A program made the translations under genes and the position numbers. This document shows positions 1-11,300 of a stretch of DNA of 64,000 nucleotides, piece by piece (the first letter of the stretch is position 1; every line of letters begins with the position of its first letter). Below the pieces are notes generated by a model that was not told the DNA's origin, did not search any database, and saw only the letters and a program-made list of their open reading frames with translations. The stretch comes from Allium sativum (Eukaryota; Streptophyta; Magnoliopsida; Asparagales; Amaryllidaceae), in NCBI GenBank assembly GCA_030737875.1, contig CM060925.1:481987514-482051513 (forward strand), read 5' to 3'.

Positions 1-32
1 GTGTGGGTCATGTAAGCAACGATTTCAGAAAA

Positions 33-560
33 AGGAAGAATGCTTGTTTCCATTGTGGAGAGGTCGGACATCTTATTAAGAATTGCCCGAAGAAGTAAGG
101 CCAAGGCCAAGGGGCAGGATCTTCTGGAGGGCAAGTGCTTGCTCTCGTGGCTAGTGCACCAGATAGAGGTAGGAAAGTTTCTGTGGAAGGTTTGATTTCT
201 CTTTCTAACCATTCTGTTAGAACTTTTTTTTAATTCTAGCGATTCACATTCTTTTATATCTGACTCTGTGATTGATTCTCTGCACCTTAGTACTAGTATG
301 ATTTTAGATCCCGTAGTTGTCTCAAACCCCATTGGTGGTACAGCTCATTTGTCAATGATTTGTTGGGGTTTGAGAATATCTGTGTTAGGCGTCGAGTTTG
401 AGTGCGACGCATATCTTGTTTCATGGGTTATGGTTTGATTTTAGGGATAGGTTGGCTAGCCATGTATTGTGCCAATCTAGATTGTGAGAGGAGGGTCGTT
501 AGACTTTTGACTTGCCATGGGAGGACCCTCGAGATTTCTTGTGACCCTAAGGGGTCTGTC
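33..560 (+). pseudogene. gag zinc knuckle and aspartic protease remnant
   Basis: The CCHC knuckle CFHCGEVGHLIKNC is intact at 45-86 and is followed by a stop at about 96. The protease follows in fragments: a HSFIS segment near 247-261, and LGIGWLAMY near 443-469, which corresponds to the conserved LGMDWL of gypsy proteases. The catalytic D-S/T-G triad is not recognisable, and at least one frameshift lies near 420-440. Knuckle proteins bind retroelement RNA and the protease would cleave Gag-Pol; neither can work here. Confidence 0.75.
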
Positions 561-599
561 ATGCTTAGTTTCCTAGAGTCGCTTGATGCATCTATCGAT

Positions 600-1330
600 G
601 ATTTACGATATGTACCAGTAGTCTATGAGTATCCTGATGTTTTTAAGGAGGTTCGGGGCTTACCTCTGAGGTGCGAGATTGATTTTCGTATATACTTGGT
701 GGATAATGCAAAGCCAGTTGAAGTGCCTGTGCGCCATATGGCTCCGAGGAAAAGGAGGGAGCTCAGCAAGCAAGTTGGGGAGCTACTTGAGAAGGGGTTT
801 ATTAGGTGAAGAATATCTAAATGAGGTACTCTAGTAGTATTCGCAAATAAGGCGGATGGTTCACTTCGCTTATGTGTGGATTATAGGGAGTTGAATAAAC
901 TCACTAAGAAGAATAGGCACCCACTTCCAAGGATAGATGATCTGTTTTACCGGCTTGTTGGTGCATCTGTTTTCTCTTAGTTAGACTTGGCCACGGGGTT
1001 TCATCAGTTGAAGGAGGCCGAGGACAGTATAGACAAGACTGCCTTTAGAACTCCGGATGGTTTCTTCGAGTAGCTAGTTATGATTTTTGGGTTGATGAAT
1101 GCACCCGCCTATTGTGGATCTGATGAGTAGAATGTTTCGGGAGTTTCTAAATAAGTTCATTGTGGTCTTTGTCGATGACATCTTAATTTTTTCGAAGAGC
1201 GAGGAAGAGCATGCTCGACATTTAAGGGAGGTTTTGAAAACTCTGCGGGCTCATTAGCTAAAGGCAAAATTCTCCAAATGTTATTTTTGTAGAAAGGAAG
1301 TGAGATTTCTAGGGCATGTGGTCTCTAAGG
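600..1330 (+). pseudogene. Ty3/gypsy reverse transcriptase remnant
   Basis: The segment before the RT (EYPDVFKEV, then RMAP-like RHMAPRKRREL and LLEKGFIR) is open up to 809. Past a frame change the RT motifs continue: [12 protein letters not shown] near 865-900, LDLATGFHQ near 985-1015 with a stop just before it, and the catalytic [10 protein letters not shown] near 1170-1200. LGHVVSKDG closes the domain near 1310-1335. The YVDD box has become FVDD, a common variant. Stops at about 979, 1070 and 1257 disable it. Confidence 0.85.
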
Positions 1331-1353
1331 ATGGGATAGCAGTAGATCCCGCG

Positions 1354-1600
1354 AATGTAATTACAATTCAGGAGGGAAGGACAGTATGTTACGATGGTAG
1401 ACATTTGAGAGTTCACAATAAGAACTACCCTACCCATGTTCTGGAATTAGCTGCTATAGTTTTCGCGCTTAAGACTTGGCGGCAGTATCTGCTTGGAGAG
1501 AGAGGTTCGAGTTATACCTGGACCATAAGTCACACAAGTATCTGTTCTTGCAGAAGGATCTCAAATTGAGGTAGCAGAGATAGGCTTCGACTTTGACCTG
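1354..1600 (+). pseudogene. RNase H remnant
   Basis: Open reading continues in the RT frame through YPTHVLELAAIVFALKTWR, the standard RNase H core signature of gypsy Pol (here E in LELAA). The first part of the domain is missing, since RT residues AVDPANV jump directly to it. A frameshift follows near 1520, after which the KYLF-QKDL motif is recognisable in another frame. Confidence 0.7.
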
Positions 1601-1639
1601 AGACGATTAGAGAAACTTTAGAAAAGACTGATCTTATCC

Positions 1640-1915
1640 ACAGGGGCATGAAGACACCTCAGGACAGGCAGAAATCATACACATATAAAGGAAGGACCAA
1701 TATTGAATTGAGGTGGTAGACATGGTTTCTATTAAAGTATCTCCTTTGAGGAAGTTAAATTGGAACGGGAGGCAACAATTTGACAAATTCCTACCCGTAT
1801 TTATGGATCGGAGGTTAAGAAGCTACACAATAGAGAGGTCAAGTTGATGAGAGTTCAGTGGGGAGATAACCAAGAGGTACAACTTAGGAGACGAAAGACA
1901 AGATTTGCGCTTCGT
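1640..1915 (+). pseudogene. integrase C-terminal fragment
   Basis: Several short stretches in changing frames match the end of Tekay-type integrase: a DRQKSY motif near 1661-1680, a block like EVVDMVSIKVSPLRK near 1705-1755, and VKLMRVQWGD near 1840-1870, which corresponds to the V-W segment ending these polyproteins. The zinc-binding and catalytic core are absent, so about 1 kb of integrase has been lost between 1600 and 1640. Confidence 0.6.
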
Positions 1916-2543
1916 ACCCTTTTCTTTTCAAGGGAATGTTCTTAACTTCTATTCCAAAAGCTTTTATTCGTACTTGCTTCTATCATCTAAGTATATCCTA
2001 TCGATCGAATCTTCAACCTTTAGGTAGGAAACCCATGGATGTAAACATGTGTTTGATACATGTTATGTTTGATGGATCCAAGTGGATGCAAGTGTTTGCT
2101 AGTGGTTGCTCGTGGATGTATTGCATACACACACACATTAGGCACTAGATCGGCTCAATCACTCTCATACTGCATCTGGATGTGTGTGCATTTTTCTTCT
2201 TTTAATGGATGAAAGTGGGTGTATCATCATATGGATATTGCATTTGGATGAATGATTGTGCACACATATAGAACTTTCTTAATATAATAGGATTATTTGC
2301 ATATATGTTAGATTCATGACACTAACATACATTGCATTAAGGAGGTCGACTGAATCAGTAGACCGCCTGATCTTTCACATTAGTGTAGGGACATATACAC
2401 ACACCTTTGCATATGTTCATATAAGCATTAGAAATCTTTAAGGACAATGGATACTTGTGATTGGTGGATGAGTAGATGGGTGATGGATGTTAGGATATAC
2501 ATTCTTCTTAACTTGGAGATTTCAGGGACGAAATCCTTTAAGT
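1916..2543 (+). other. 3' non-coding part of the Tekay-like element
   Basis: No convincing gene. The stretch 2511-2540 (gagatttcagggacgaaat) is the conserved sequence seen between pol and the 3' LTR in Del/Tekay elements. A CA-rich run at 2126-2139 and an open frame at 1936-2148 look like chance. 2340-2370 holds a short palindromic GGTCGAC / GACCGCC segment. Confidence 0.55.
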
Positions 2544-2552
2544 AGGGGAGAA
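2544..2552 (+). promoter_or_regulatory. polypurine tract of Tekay-like element
   Basis: AGGGGAGAA abuts the LTR start at 2553. It would prime plus-strand DNA synthesis. Position and orientation fit an element on the plus strand. Confidence 0.6.
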
Positions 2553-2828
2553 CGTAACAACCCATAATTTTAACAACACTAAAGATGATAAATTAAAGAA
2601 TACTTAATTAAACATTCAGAATTAAGTAAAACATACTACGCCATTATGTTCTTCTCGGAATTTTGCTTAAGATAGACTGCGAGTTTGCATGAAACGGACA
2701 TCGTATGAAGAAGTTATTAAGCCTAGAAGTTTGTATATGCGCAAGAGAATTATATATATACAAACAAATCAAATATTCAAAAAAAAAACAGCGAAGCGGA
2801 AGCCCCTGAAGCAGAACCGACCGATTCT

Positions 2829-2916
2829 GGGGGTTGACCCGAGGCCCTACTGGGTCTCTTTGGGGTCGACCCACGGGTCGACCCCGGGGTTGACACCCAA
2901 AGGGGGATCGACCCCC
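2829..2916. repeat. cluster of GGGTCGACCC-type palindromes in LTR
   Basis: Four to five copies of GGGTTGACCC / GGGTCGACCC occur within 90 bp. An equivalent cluster is kept at 34279-34358 in the related LTR although the bases around it have diverged, which hints at a constrained protein-binding or structural element. Function is inference. Confidence 0.6.
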
Positions 2917-3900
2917 ATACGGATCTGGGCAGATTCCCAATTCTGAACGTGGACTGAATTCTTGTCTTAGTTCATTGGCTTTAGGCTACAAATAGGACAC
3001 CATTTCTCTTGCTTTTACACACCAAAAACAATGGAGAACTAGATGCTACCTCTGCCCAGATTAAATCAAGCCTTTTCTTCTGCAACAATCAAGTCATTCA
3101 AGTTTAGAGATCTGTGATTTAACATCTGCAATTATGCTTCTATTTTTTAGATCCTATCACAGTGAGTATATGTTATTTTTAGATCTAGATACTTAAAAGT
3201 TATTCTTGACATGACTATAAATTGGATCTAAGCCTATGACTATTTGAATCACATCAGATCTGCCATAACCTGTGTATCTAAGTTATTCTGACATAACTAT
3301 AAATTAGATCTAAGCCTATTACTATTGAATCATGTCAGATCTGCCATTATTTGTATATATAATTCACTAATTAGATCTCACCATGCCTGCTTATGATCAT
3401 GACACTATGCCTAATCAATTCTATTATCACATGTTCATCAAATCTATTCCTATATGCCTATCTTGTCTCTATGCCCAATTTTATGATTATGTGCCTATTA
3501 GTTGTTATGCCTATTTTTGTCGTCATATGCCAATCTTGTTATTATGATCATTTATGTTCTCTTCCCTTCTTCTTTTCCCTTTTTATTTTATAGCTAGGCT
3601 GCTTTCGAGCCTAGGCATGCAACTGTAATATGCGAACACGTAAAATTGGGAACAAGGGGAAAACGTTAAAATTGGGGCATAACTTGGATTGGGAAATTTG
3701 GGTATAAATTGAATAAAATACATGAATATGGATTTGGGGCATAAATCAAATTGTGATTTAGAATCTTGATTTAGGGCATATGATACATGATAAATATGAC
3801 TTGAAAATGGGGCATGAAAATCTATAATGAAATAGGGATGATTGTTAAATAGTGAAAATGCCTAGATTTACAGTAATTAGAAACTGTAACCGCCCTTAGA

Positions 3901-4432
3901 CACGAGGTTAGATTACACTTGTGGTAGAAGTCTGCCCGGATCCGGCTGGCATATCCAGTGACCACAAGTGGTGAATCTAATGTGAGGGGTCTAAGTGCAT
4001 AAACATGAAACGTGCTAAGACACGAGGTTAAGTCCGACTGTGGAAGAAGTCTGCTCGGACCCAACTAGCGTATCCAGCATCCACAAGTTGTAGGCTTAAT
4101 GTGGGAGGTCTAGCACATTGTAACCACAAATGAATGAATGGTAATGAACTGGTAATACTTAACCTATTTGGATCCGTAAGCATTTATGAACCTACTAAAT
4201 CGAGTAGGGGTTAAGTAAACTTGTTTGAATCAGTGGGAGGGTTAAGTAAATCTTGTGGCGATGGGTAATATTTATATATATAGGCCCATAAACTTAACCA
4301 ATTTTATACATTGGGGTTATGCAGCTTTGTTAAGTAAACTTGCCTGGATCAGTGGGGATTAAGTAAATCTTGTGGTGGTAGGGTAATATTTCCTTATATA
4401 GGCCCGATAACTTAACCTGTTTTACATGTTGG
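3901..4432. repeat. about 120 bp tandem duplications inside the LTR
   Basis: CACGAGGTTA recurs at 3901 and 4021 with matching flanks (TAGAAGTCTGC / AGAAGTCTGC, GTATCCAG, CCACAAGT), so the period is 120 bp. A second pair starts with TTAAGTAAAC at 4211 and 4330 and shares TAAATCTTGTGG and TATATAGGCCC; its period is about 119 bp. Copies are imperfect. Confidence 0.75.
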
Positions 4433-5583
4433 ACTGTTAGGCATAACCTGTTGAAATCCTAGTAGTGGGGATGAAAGACAAGGGGGAGCTTGTATCATCT
4501 TGTGTGTGGGATCCATTTCAGTCAGTAACCCATATAGGTATCAACGAGTACTCTGAACTAGGTCGGAGTCAGGAGCACGCTTATTGAGCTGATTATAAGA
4601 GGTCACTTGAGTGAGGATGTCGACAGTGCAGGAACCCAATGGAGTCATGTGCGTGCAAGGGTCCAGCTTGCTAAGGGAATTAAGACGATGTAGCATTAGT
4701 AGATATGGTTATGCATATCCTGGAAATGAAGGGTTGCCACTTTAGGAAGTGATATGTCCTACTGTGGGGCCAGCACAGGGGATCTACGGAGTAGGGAGCC
4801 GATCGATTGGGGTAGTGATTAGGGTACATCTAGTCTCTGGTATGTTTAGGAGCCTGTTATTATTCTTAGGTGTAACTCCTGTATGTTCAGTTGGGCTGCC
4901 TGTTATTGTATGGGGTTAAACATCTCACTAGAAGTATACCATCTTATACTTGTTGGTGATCAACTTGTTCATATAACACTAGTATTGGTGTAGAGAAAGA
5001 GAAGTACTAGAGAAGCGCAATATATTCTTTCATGTTTATCCTGTTTACCTTGTCATACCTGACTTATTGTGTTGTTATCTATCTCTCCAGATCATATGCC
5101 TGCCATGATACTTTACTTATTTATATGCTAAAAGTAACTGGACTCGCCAGACTTTATGTCTGACCTATTTTGTTTCCTCTTCTTTCTCTTTCATTCCCTC
5201 TCCCCCCCCCCCTCCTGTTTCTCAGGGTGGGAATACTCAAGCTTGATCAGGATTATTCTTTCCTTCTGCTTGGAGCTGCTTAGATGTACTGCTTGATTTC
5301 ACATCTCTCTGCTATGGCTATGTTTTGGGGATTATGCTTCTTTTATTATTGTACTCTGATGATTTAAGTACAAGACAGAAATTTTAAGTTGATGTACTTG
5401 GTTTTATGCATTTCAGACTTGTGATGTAACTATGTTTTGAACCACGATGCTATTTGCTTGATAAAAGTTTTAAATTCCACTGCTATTTTATATCTGTCTT
5501 GTAATGTTTCATTTACCTATAATGCTTCACGAAACTTAATGCATTCTCTTAACGAGTGACATTAACGGATGTGGGGGTTTACA

Positions 5584-5975
5584 ACAGGCTTCTACTACAA
5601 GTTGGGACTAACCTCGCGTCTTAGTGTAATAATTTTAATGGCATATGATATCTCGACCTCTCACATTAACCAGTCATACTTGTAGATGTAGGATATGTCG
5701 GTCGGTTCCAAGCCGGCTTCTACTACAAGTAATGGTTAACCTCATGTCTGTGTGTCATTGATTATAATTAAAGCCATTGACTCACACATATACAAATTCT
5801 TAATGGGACATTCAAATTCCTAATTACCTAATTTAAACGTATCTTGTATGCATATAATACACATTAATATTACGTCAGTTACATTATAAATATATAGTAA
5901 TAAATGAGGGTAAATCACGCGTACGTAAAGGAACGTCCTATTCCGTTTGAAATGTCAATCCTAACACATAATAAG
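5584..5975. other. flanking DNA with a 16 bp direct repeat
   Basis: No gene seen. GGCTTCTACTACAAGT occurs at 5587-5602 and again at 5715-5730, each followed by a partly similar segment (GG-TAACCTC). It lies between the Tekay LTR and the target duplication of the next element; its origin is not clear. Confidence 0.5.
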
Positions 5976-5980
5976 GATAT
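5976..5980. repeat. target site duplication of E1, left copy
   Basis: GATAT immediately precedes the left LTR; the identical pentamer follows the right LTR at 26026-26030. Five bases is the normal duplication for LTR retrotransposons. Confidence 0.85.
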
Positions 5981-6825
5981 TGTTAGACCAAAAATTGGCT
6001 CTAACACCCAATTGACTAGAATTCGCAGAGAGTAATGAAGAATTATAATCTAAAAGAAAGATAAAAACCAGTTGACATACAAGATTTATAGTGGTTCGGC
6101 GTTAACGAGCTCGCGTCCACTTTATAGTTCTCCGATTGATAAATGATTACAAGTACAATGTAGATAGTCACTCGATCTCACAAGTACAATCAATAATCTC
6201 TCAAAATCTATGGACTTATACTCAAGTATCTAGAGTACAATCTGAATAAAAAGGAGAGATATCGTTAATGGTGAAGCTTGAGTCTCAATAGTGCCAAAAA
6301 GATCCTTTAAAATGTCCATTCGTGGTGTATTTATAGGCATGTAGGGCAGGCGGGTCCCGTGATGACATGGCGTTCATCCCTGAAATCTTGGAGCAGATTG
6401 TGGGTTAGTGGAGGGAACATCCTTTGAGCGGGTCGCACCATGTGCTTCCTGATTCACCTTTATAGGCTTAAGAACTGATCACGTTTTGACTTAGCCAACA
6501 AAGTAGTTGTGCGGAGAGGGGATCGGGTCGCCCTCTATCCGACCCGGAGTAGCCAGTGCAGATGTTCCTTCGAACGATGAGCGGGTCGGGTCGCAATTTT
6601 CACGAGTCGAACCGGGTGAGGCTGTTTTTCTGGTGTTGGTGTCTTCTTACGTGTGAACGGGCTGCCCATGAGTCGCTTGCCTCGACTCGAACAGTCTGCC
6701 TTGTGATCGAGTATTCATTTATCCAACTTGACTCTCTCATTCATGAATGGTTGACTCTTGCTCAATATTGCGTTTGATTGTGGATGCCTAAACTCTGTGT
6801 GGACTGGTCACTAAGTAGGATAACA
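5981..6825 (-). repeat. E1 3' LTR
   Basis: 845 bp, aligning throughout with 25169-26025. It contains the motif ATAGTGGTTCGGC (about 6091) followed by CGTCCACTTTATAG, about 110 bp from the left end, which on the minus strand is the U5 side. The right half is rich in GGGTCG/CGACCC words. Confidence 0.9.
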
Positions 6826-6834
6826 TTTCCCCCC
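6826..6834 (-). promoter_or_regulatory. E1 polypurine tract
   Basis: TTTCCCCCC on the plus strand reads GGGGGGAAA on the minus strand directly before the 3' LTR. This fixes the coding orientation of E1. Confidence 0.8.
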
Positions 6835-6835
6835 T

Positions 6836-6870
6836 CGAAGTACGTTTCATCAGAGATGAGACGTGCTTCG
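6836..6870. promoter_or_regulatory. hairpin next to the E1 polypurine tract
   Basis: CGAAGTACGTTTCAT pairs with ATGAGACGTGCTTCG around the 5-base loop CAGAG: a 15 bp stem with two G-T type mismatches. It sits one base from the polypurine tract. It could be an RNA structure at the 3' end of the element transcript or part of the promoter of the opposite-strand ORF; neither is shown. Confidence 0.6.
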
Positions 6871-8397
6871 AAATAGTCATTCTATCAATTCTCGAATTGG
6901 TGAATGTCAACAGTTATGTCCGTCTGTATAGTCGTGACACTTTGTGAAGTTATTTCTCTTGATTTCTGCATCGAGTATAAGTACAGGATCTGATCTCCAA
7001 TCATTTTGGCTATGCTCAACAATTTCAAGCTTTCAATTGGACATCAGGCAATTCTTCAGATAAAATCTCTGACCTTTATCAAGTTAAATCAAAAGAGTTT
7101 GAATCATCTAACATGTTATTTTGTCATTTTCTCTTCATACATATATACATGATCCTTAGCGACTACCTCCAACATTTCTTACTCTTGCTTGATATCGAGG
7201 TTTACCCATCGGGTCGGGACGGGTCAAGAGTCCTCGAACCATTATCATCTGCAACCCGGTAGGGTCTGCTTTAGCCTCGCTGCATACAATACATATTGGG
7301 TCGGGTCACGCTGATGCAAAGTGCTGTGTCATTTGAACTGTGAGGCTTCGGACTACTTTGGTTATTGGGCCGCTAGGTCGGGTTGAGCCATCAAATCATG
7401 GGGGACACGAACAATCCCTTTAACTCTTGTATATATAATAATCCTCTTTCACCATCTTTTTCACTTTTATCCCAGTCACATTATCCCCAAATTACCAAAA
7501 TCACTAATCATCTTCTCCGCTCAATATTTGATAAAACTCCATCCATCAAACATCTAGGTAGACATTACATAATTGTTTTCTTGTTTTAATCCGAACTGCG
7601 GCTTAATTGGATGCAAATCCTACATCCACCTTCGTTGCCCTTCCCCAACAACTTTGATGCTGCTTATTTTGAGATCATCGCCAATGTTAGTGACGTTGTT
7701 CACTTTCAGGCAGCGATTAAGAGGCCAAGCGTCTCTAGATTCAGGTTTGAGGGCTTGGAGGAGTTGAAATTGTGATTTAAAGTGCGAAGAGGAGAGATAT
7801 AGGAACCGAAAATTGTTCCAAAGCCACGATTTGGATGTTGAATTGGAGGAAAAAGATAGGTGAAGGAGCATGATCTTCAACTGGAGTGGATCGGAGGAGC
7901 GATGGGGACTAGAAATGGCTGACCGGGAGGGAGTGTGGCAAATCGCATTGAGTCGGGTCGAGCTTCTACGACCCGATCCCTATAAGTGACCCGCCATTTC
8001 TCCGTCGATCGTGCCGTGCTTACTAATTGCGACCTGATCCCATAGCTTCCACTTGTCATATGTGTATACTATATGCTATCGAACCTGATCAAGGCGCGAA
8101 CTTTGACATGAAAATTCATAGAACATGCTTATATATATTTATCTCGACCGAAACTAACTACAACTTAATTGGATTTGCGGACAGTTAGGATAGAGCCTTC
8201 CAAACTGGACATTCTGGACTTAATAGGAATATGACTGTTTGACCATTCAATAACCTTGCTGATCAATTACTTGCTTTTTTGCTTATTTTCTGTCTTCTTA
8301 TTACAGCACTGCACACACCGGCACACACTAGCGCGCGCGCACGGGGCATGAGTTACTATACTCTAATCCTTGATGTTTCTTCAATAGTACAGCCAAC
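6871..8397 (+). promoter_or_regulatory. putative promoter and 5' leader of the antisense ORF
   Basis: No long coding region. A TATA-like run TGTATATATAATA lies at 7428-7440 and a pyrimidine-rich start region follows. TTCTTATTACAG ending at about 8304 resembles a 3' splice site, so a leader intron is possible. The block 7900-7980 is rich in GGGTCG words like the LTR. All regulatory calls are inference from sequence. Confidence 0.35.
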
Positions 8398-11300
8398 ATG
8401 TCTAGAAGACGCTCAGGAAGATTGTCAGAAAAGAGTGCAACTCCAGGATCGTTTAGCTACTTCAACCCTAATGTATTCCTGTCACACTCAAAATGGGAGA
8501 ATTCGGGCTCGGAATTTGAGGTAGACATTCACGAAGAGGCAACATCGCCTGGGGGAGAAGTATCATTAGACGAAGAAGAGGAAGGAGGAATAGGGGATGA
8601 CCGGGCTCCCGATGAGTTTGAAAGTTTTGTCATTCTAAATGCCCCTAGTGATTCAGTGGTTTCGGCAATTGATGAAGCTAGGCTCAGAAGGATATGTATA
8701 AGGCACAGGATCCCTTGGGAGGAAGTTATGGTGGCAAGTGGCACAGACAGACCCCACGTACCTCCGGATGGGTATATGGACATCAGTAAGGTAACGTGTG
8801 CAATAGGAGCCATTCCTCTGTTTCCAACATTCGTCGTCGAGTTCTTGAGACGATTGCATATCGCTACCACACAACTCTATCCTAACGCATACGCTTACAT
8901 GTACACTCTATAAGTGGCATACATGGAAATTTTGGGTACTGAGTTTACTTTTGAGGATCTGAACTTTTACCATTTCAAGCATAGCTCAAAGGGAACCCCA
9001 TCCTTCGTTTTCTTCGAATCCACGCTTAATAGGAAAATTCTTATGACGGATACATCAATGTAGGGGAAGTGAAGCCTGAGTGGTTCTTCATTAAGCACCA
9101 GGTCGGGTGTGCTTGAAGATGGCTACAATCATGTAAGCTTTAAGTTCTGATTTCCCACCTTCAATCATATTAGCAAATGTTATAACTTTTCCTTTTCTGT
9201 TCTCAGTTCCAAATCTTAAAAAGAAGCAAGGTCAACTATACTTAGATCACTTGAGCCGCCAGTTGAATGGTAATCCGGATTTCTTGAACGTCTGAAAGTT
9301 CTTGGTGGATGAGGTTTTGCACAGGCATCGTCTACTTAGTATAAATCGGAGTATTGGGCACGGAGGCCGTGGTTTTACATACGTTCCCCAGCTCAAGTTC
9401 CTTCCTCTCCCGCAGAAACCAGTAGTGTGCCCCCAGTCGAAGGGCGAACCATTACTACAAATGAGGTGGGAGAGATTCAGGAAATAAAGATGTTACAGGT
9501 TTTGATCAGGAAGCACAGGTGGAAGAGAAAGAGACAACTCCTGAACGAGACCCGACTACTTTTCTAAAGAGTCCCTCGCCAATGAAGATCAAAGACGAAG
9601 AAATTCTGGATAGGACGATTGGGGATGAACCCCGGGATGTTGATCCGAAAGACCCTTCTGCTTCAGAAATAAAGCCTTCTCCAAAGACACCGTCTCCAAT
9701 TAGGTCTCCTGTCGGCGGGTCCTAGCTAGATGATCCCATATTTAGGGACTTGGATAAGCTTCCTTTACTTGATGAGATCTATACTTCCTAAGATATCGAC
9801 ACGGGTTCATTCTTACCTACATATGAGGAGGAAACCACTCTTGTAAAAGCCGGGGACACTACACATACAAGCCTAACTCCGGGCTTTATTCCGTTGGGGG
9901 GATCACTTAGGATATGCACTGCACTTGCACTACACGTTATATCACCTGTGCACTGTATTAATCCCGATACCTAATGCTTGTTTGTGCTATCTTGCAGGAA
10001 AAATGCATCGTTGGAACTACAATTTTAGGAATGTTTGTGCAAGCTTACCCTGATACGACTCCGATACTGATCATGATCAACACGAAGGTCGCTGGAGAGA
10101 TGACAGGAGACGTCATCAATCCTCCTTCTCTCGGTCTCCGCCTCACTCAGATTCAGAGAAGTACAAGAGCCGTTATGTTCAGCGTGAGGGAGATAAGTAC
10201 ATTCCCAAAGCTCCAAATTCTTCCAAAGAACCATATCCTCAGGAGAAACTACCAATGAAACATTCCGAATCAAAGGACAAATCAAAGGATTTACGCAAAG
10301 AGTCGGAGAAGAGAAGCAACCCACGTGCCCACTAAGCGCTGAAACATCGACGTTACTACAATGAAGCATGTGGTACTTGATGCTGACACCCAGAAGAGAC
10401 TTAAGGTGCTAAAGGAACAGTCTCCTAAATATCACTTTGGGACTATGCACTTCGTTCCAAATTTGAAGCCGGTTGATTCAGATTGGGAAACGACCTTTAA
10501 AGCTCAAATAGACTTCATAGATGAGTAGTACAAAGAGACATGCAAGTTTGCTCGTAAGCTCTCCAAGATCATCGAGGATTTAATAGCTAATATCGACAAC
10601 ATGAAGCAAATGGTTGAGTATGGTTTAAAGGTTGAAGACACCGTGGAGAAAGATCTTGAGGATACATAGGCCAAGCTCACTCTCGTGCAACATGACGCAG
10701 AGAACTTCAAGAAATAGCATAGAATTGCAAAAGCACTATCATACCGAGCTTGACTCCTATAGCTAGGAGCGCACAACCCTGAAAAAGGAAGTTGAGGATG
10801 TTAAGTCAGAAAACACCGGGTTGAATCTATCTTGCACTTGCCTCAAATAGGAAAAGGCAGAGTTAGAAAAGAAAAATGCTAGTCTGGAGGCCAAGTTGGC
10901 AGAGGCCGAGGCAAGGCAGTCTTAGCTAGGGGAACAACAACATCGCCATTAAATTTGTCGTTGATTCTAGTGCACATCTCACTGAAGTCCAAAGGAGTTA
11001 GATGGCTATGGAGAGCTTACGATCGAATTCTTTACTCAAATGATTCGAACTCGTGAAATCTCTTGGATTCTGAACTACCCGACAACTCTAGTCGATGTAC
11101 GGGATCAGATTATCGATGATGAGAAGTGGCGGCTAAAGGTGGACGTCGTTGATGAGAACAAGCTGATGGAAACATACATGAGAGTCAATGAGCCGGAGAA
11201 CCCAGCTGAAGGGCGGAGACTAATCCAGGAAGCTGTGGAGGAGGAGAAGAGTCAAGCTAAAGGAAAGGACATAATTGAAGGTGGCTCCAGTTCTACTCCT

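Larger units (their letters stand above)
1..5583 (+). mobile_element. Ty3/gypsy Tekay/Del-like element, 3' part
   Basis: This is the right-hand part of a plus-strand Ty3/gypsy retrotransposon cut by the window start. Domains in order are a CCHC zinc knuckle, protease, reverse transcriptase, RNase H and the end of the integrase, then a purine tract and a 3 kb LTR. The RT block with FVDDIL and the sentence-like run LGHVVSKDGIAVDP are typical of the Tekay/Del chromovirus lineage. Many in-frame stops, frameshifts and a large loss between RT/RNase H and integrase show it is dead. No chromodomain could be read at the integrase C-terminus. Domain order and lineage are seen directly; the lineage name is by family resemblance. 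Confidence 0.85.
2553..5583 (+). repeat. 3' LTR of Tekay-like element
   Basis: The LTR starts cGTAACAACCC (first base changed from the usual T) and ends near GGGTTTACA at 5583, giving about 3.0 kb. It shares order and many segments with the interrupted LTR at 34015-50377: the opening, a block of GGGTCGACCC palindromes at 2829-2916, the ATGAAGAAGTTAT segment, a long AG-rich middle, and the ending GTGACATTAA-GGATGTG. A C/T-rich block with ten C's lies at 5204-5213. Several short open frames inside are not genes. Confidence 0.75.

Noticed and set aside
7383..7589. 68-codon plus-strand ORF upstream of the antisense ORF
   Set aside because: It overlaps the TATA-like run and has no similarity I can recognise.
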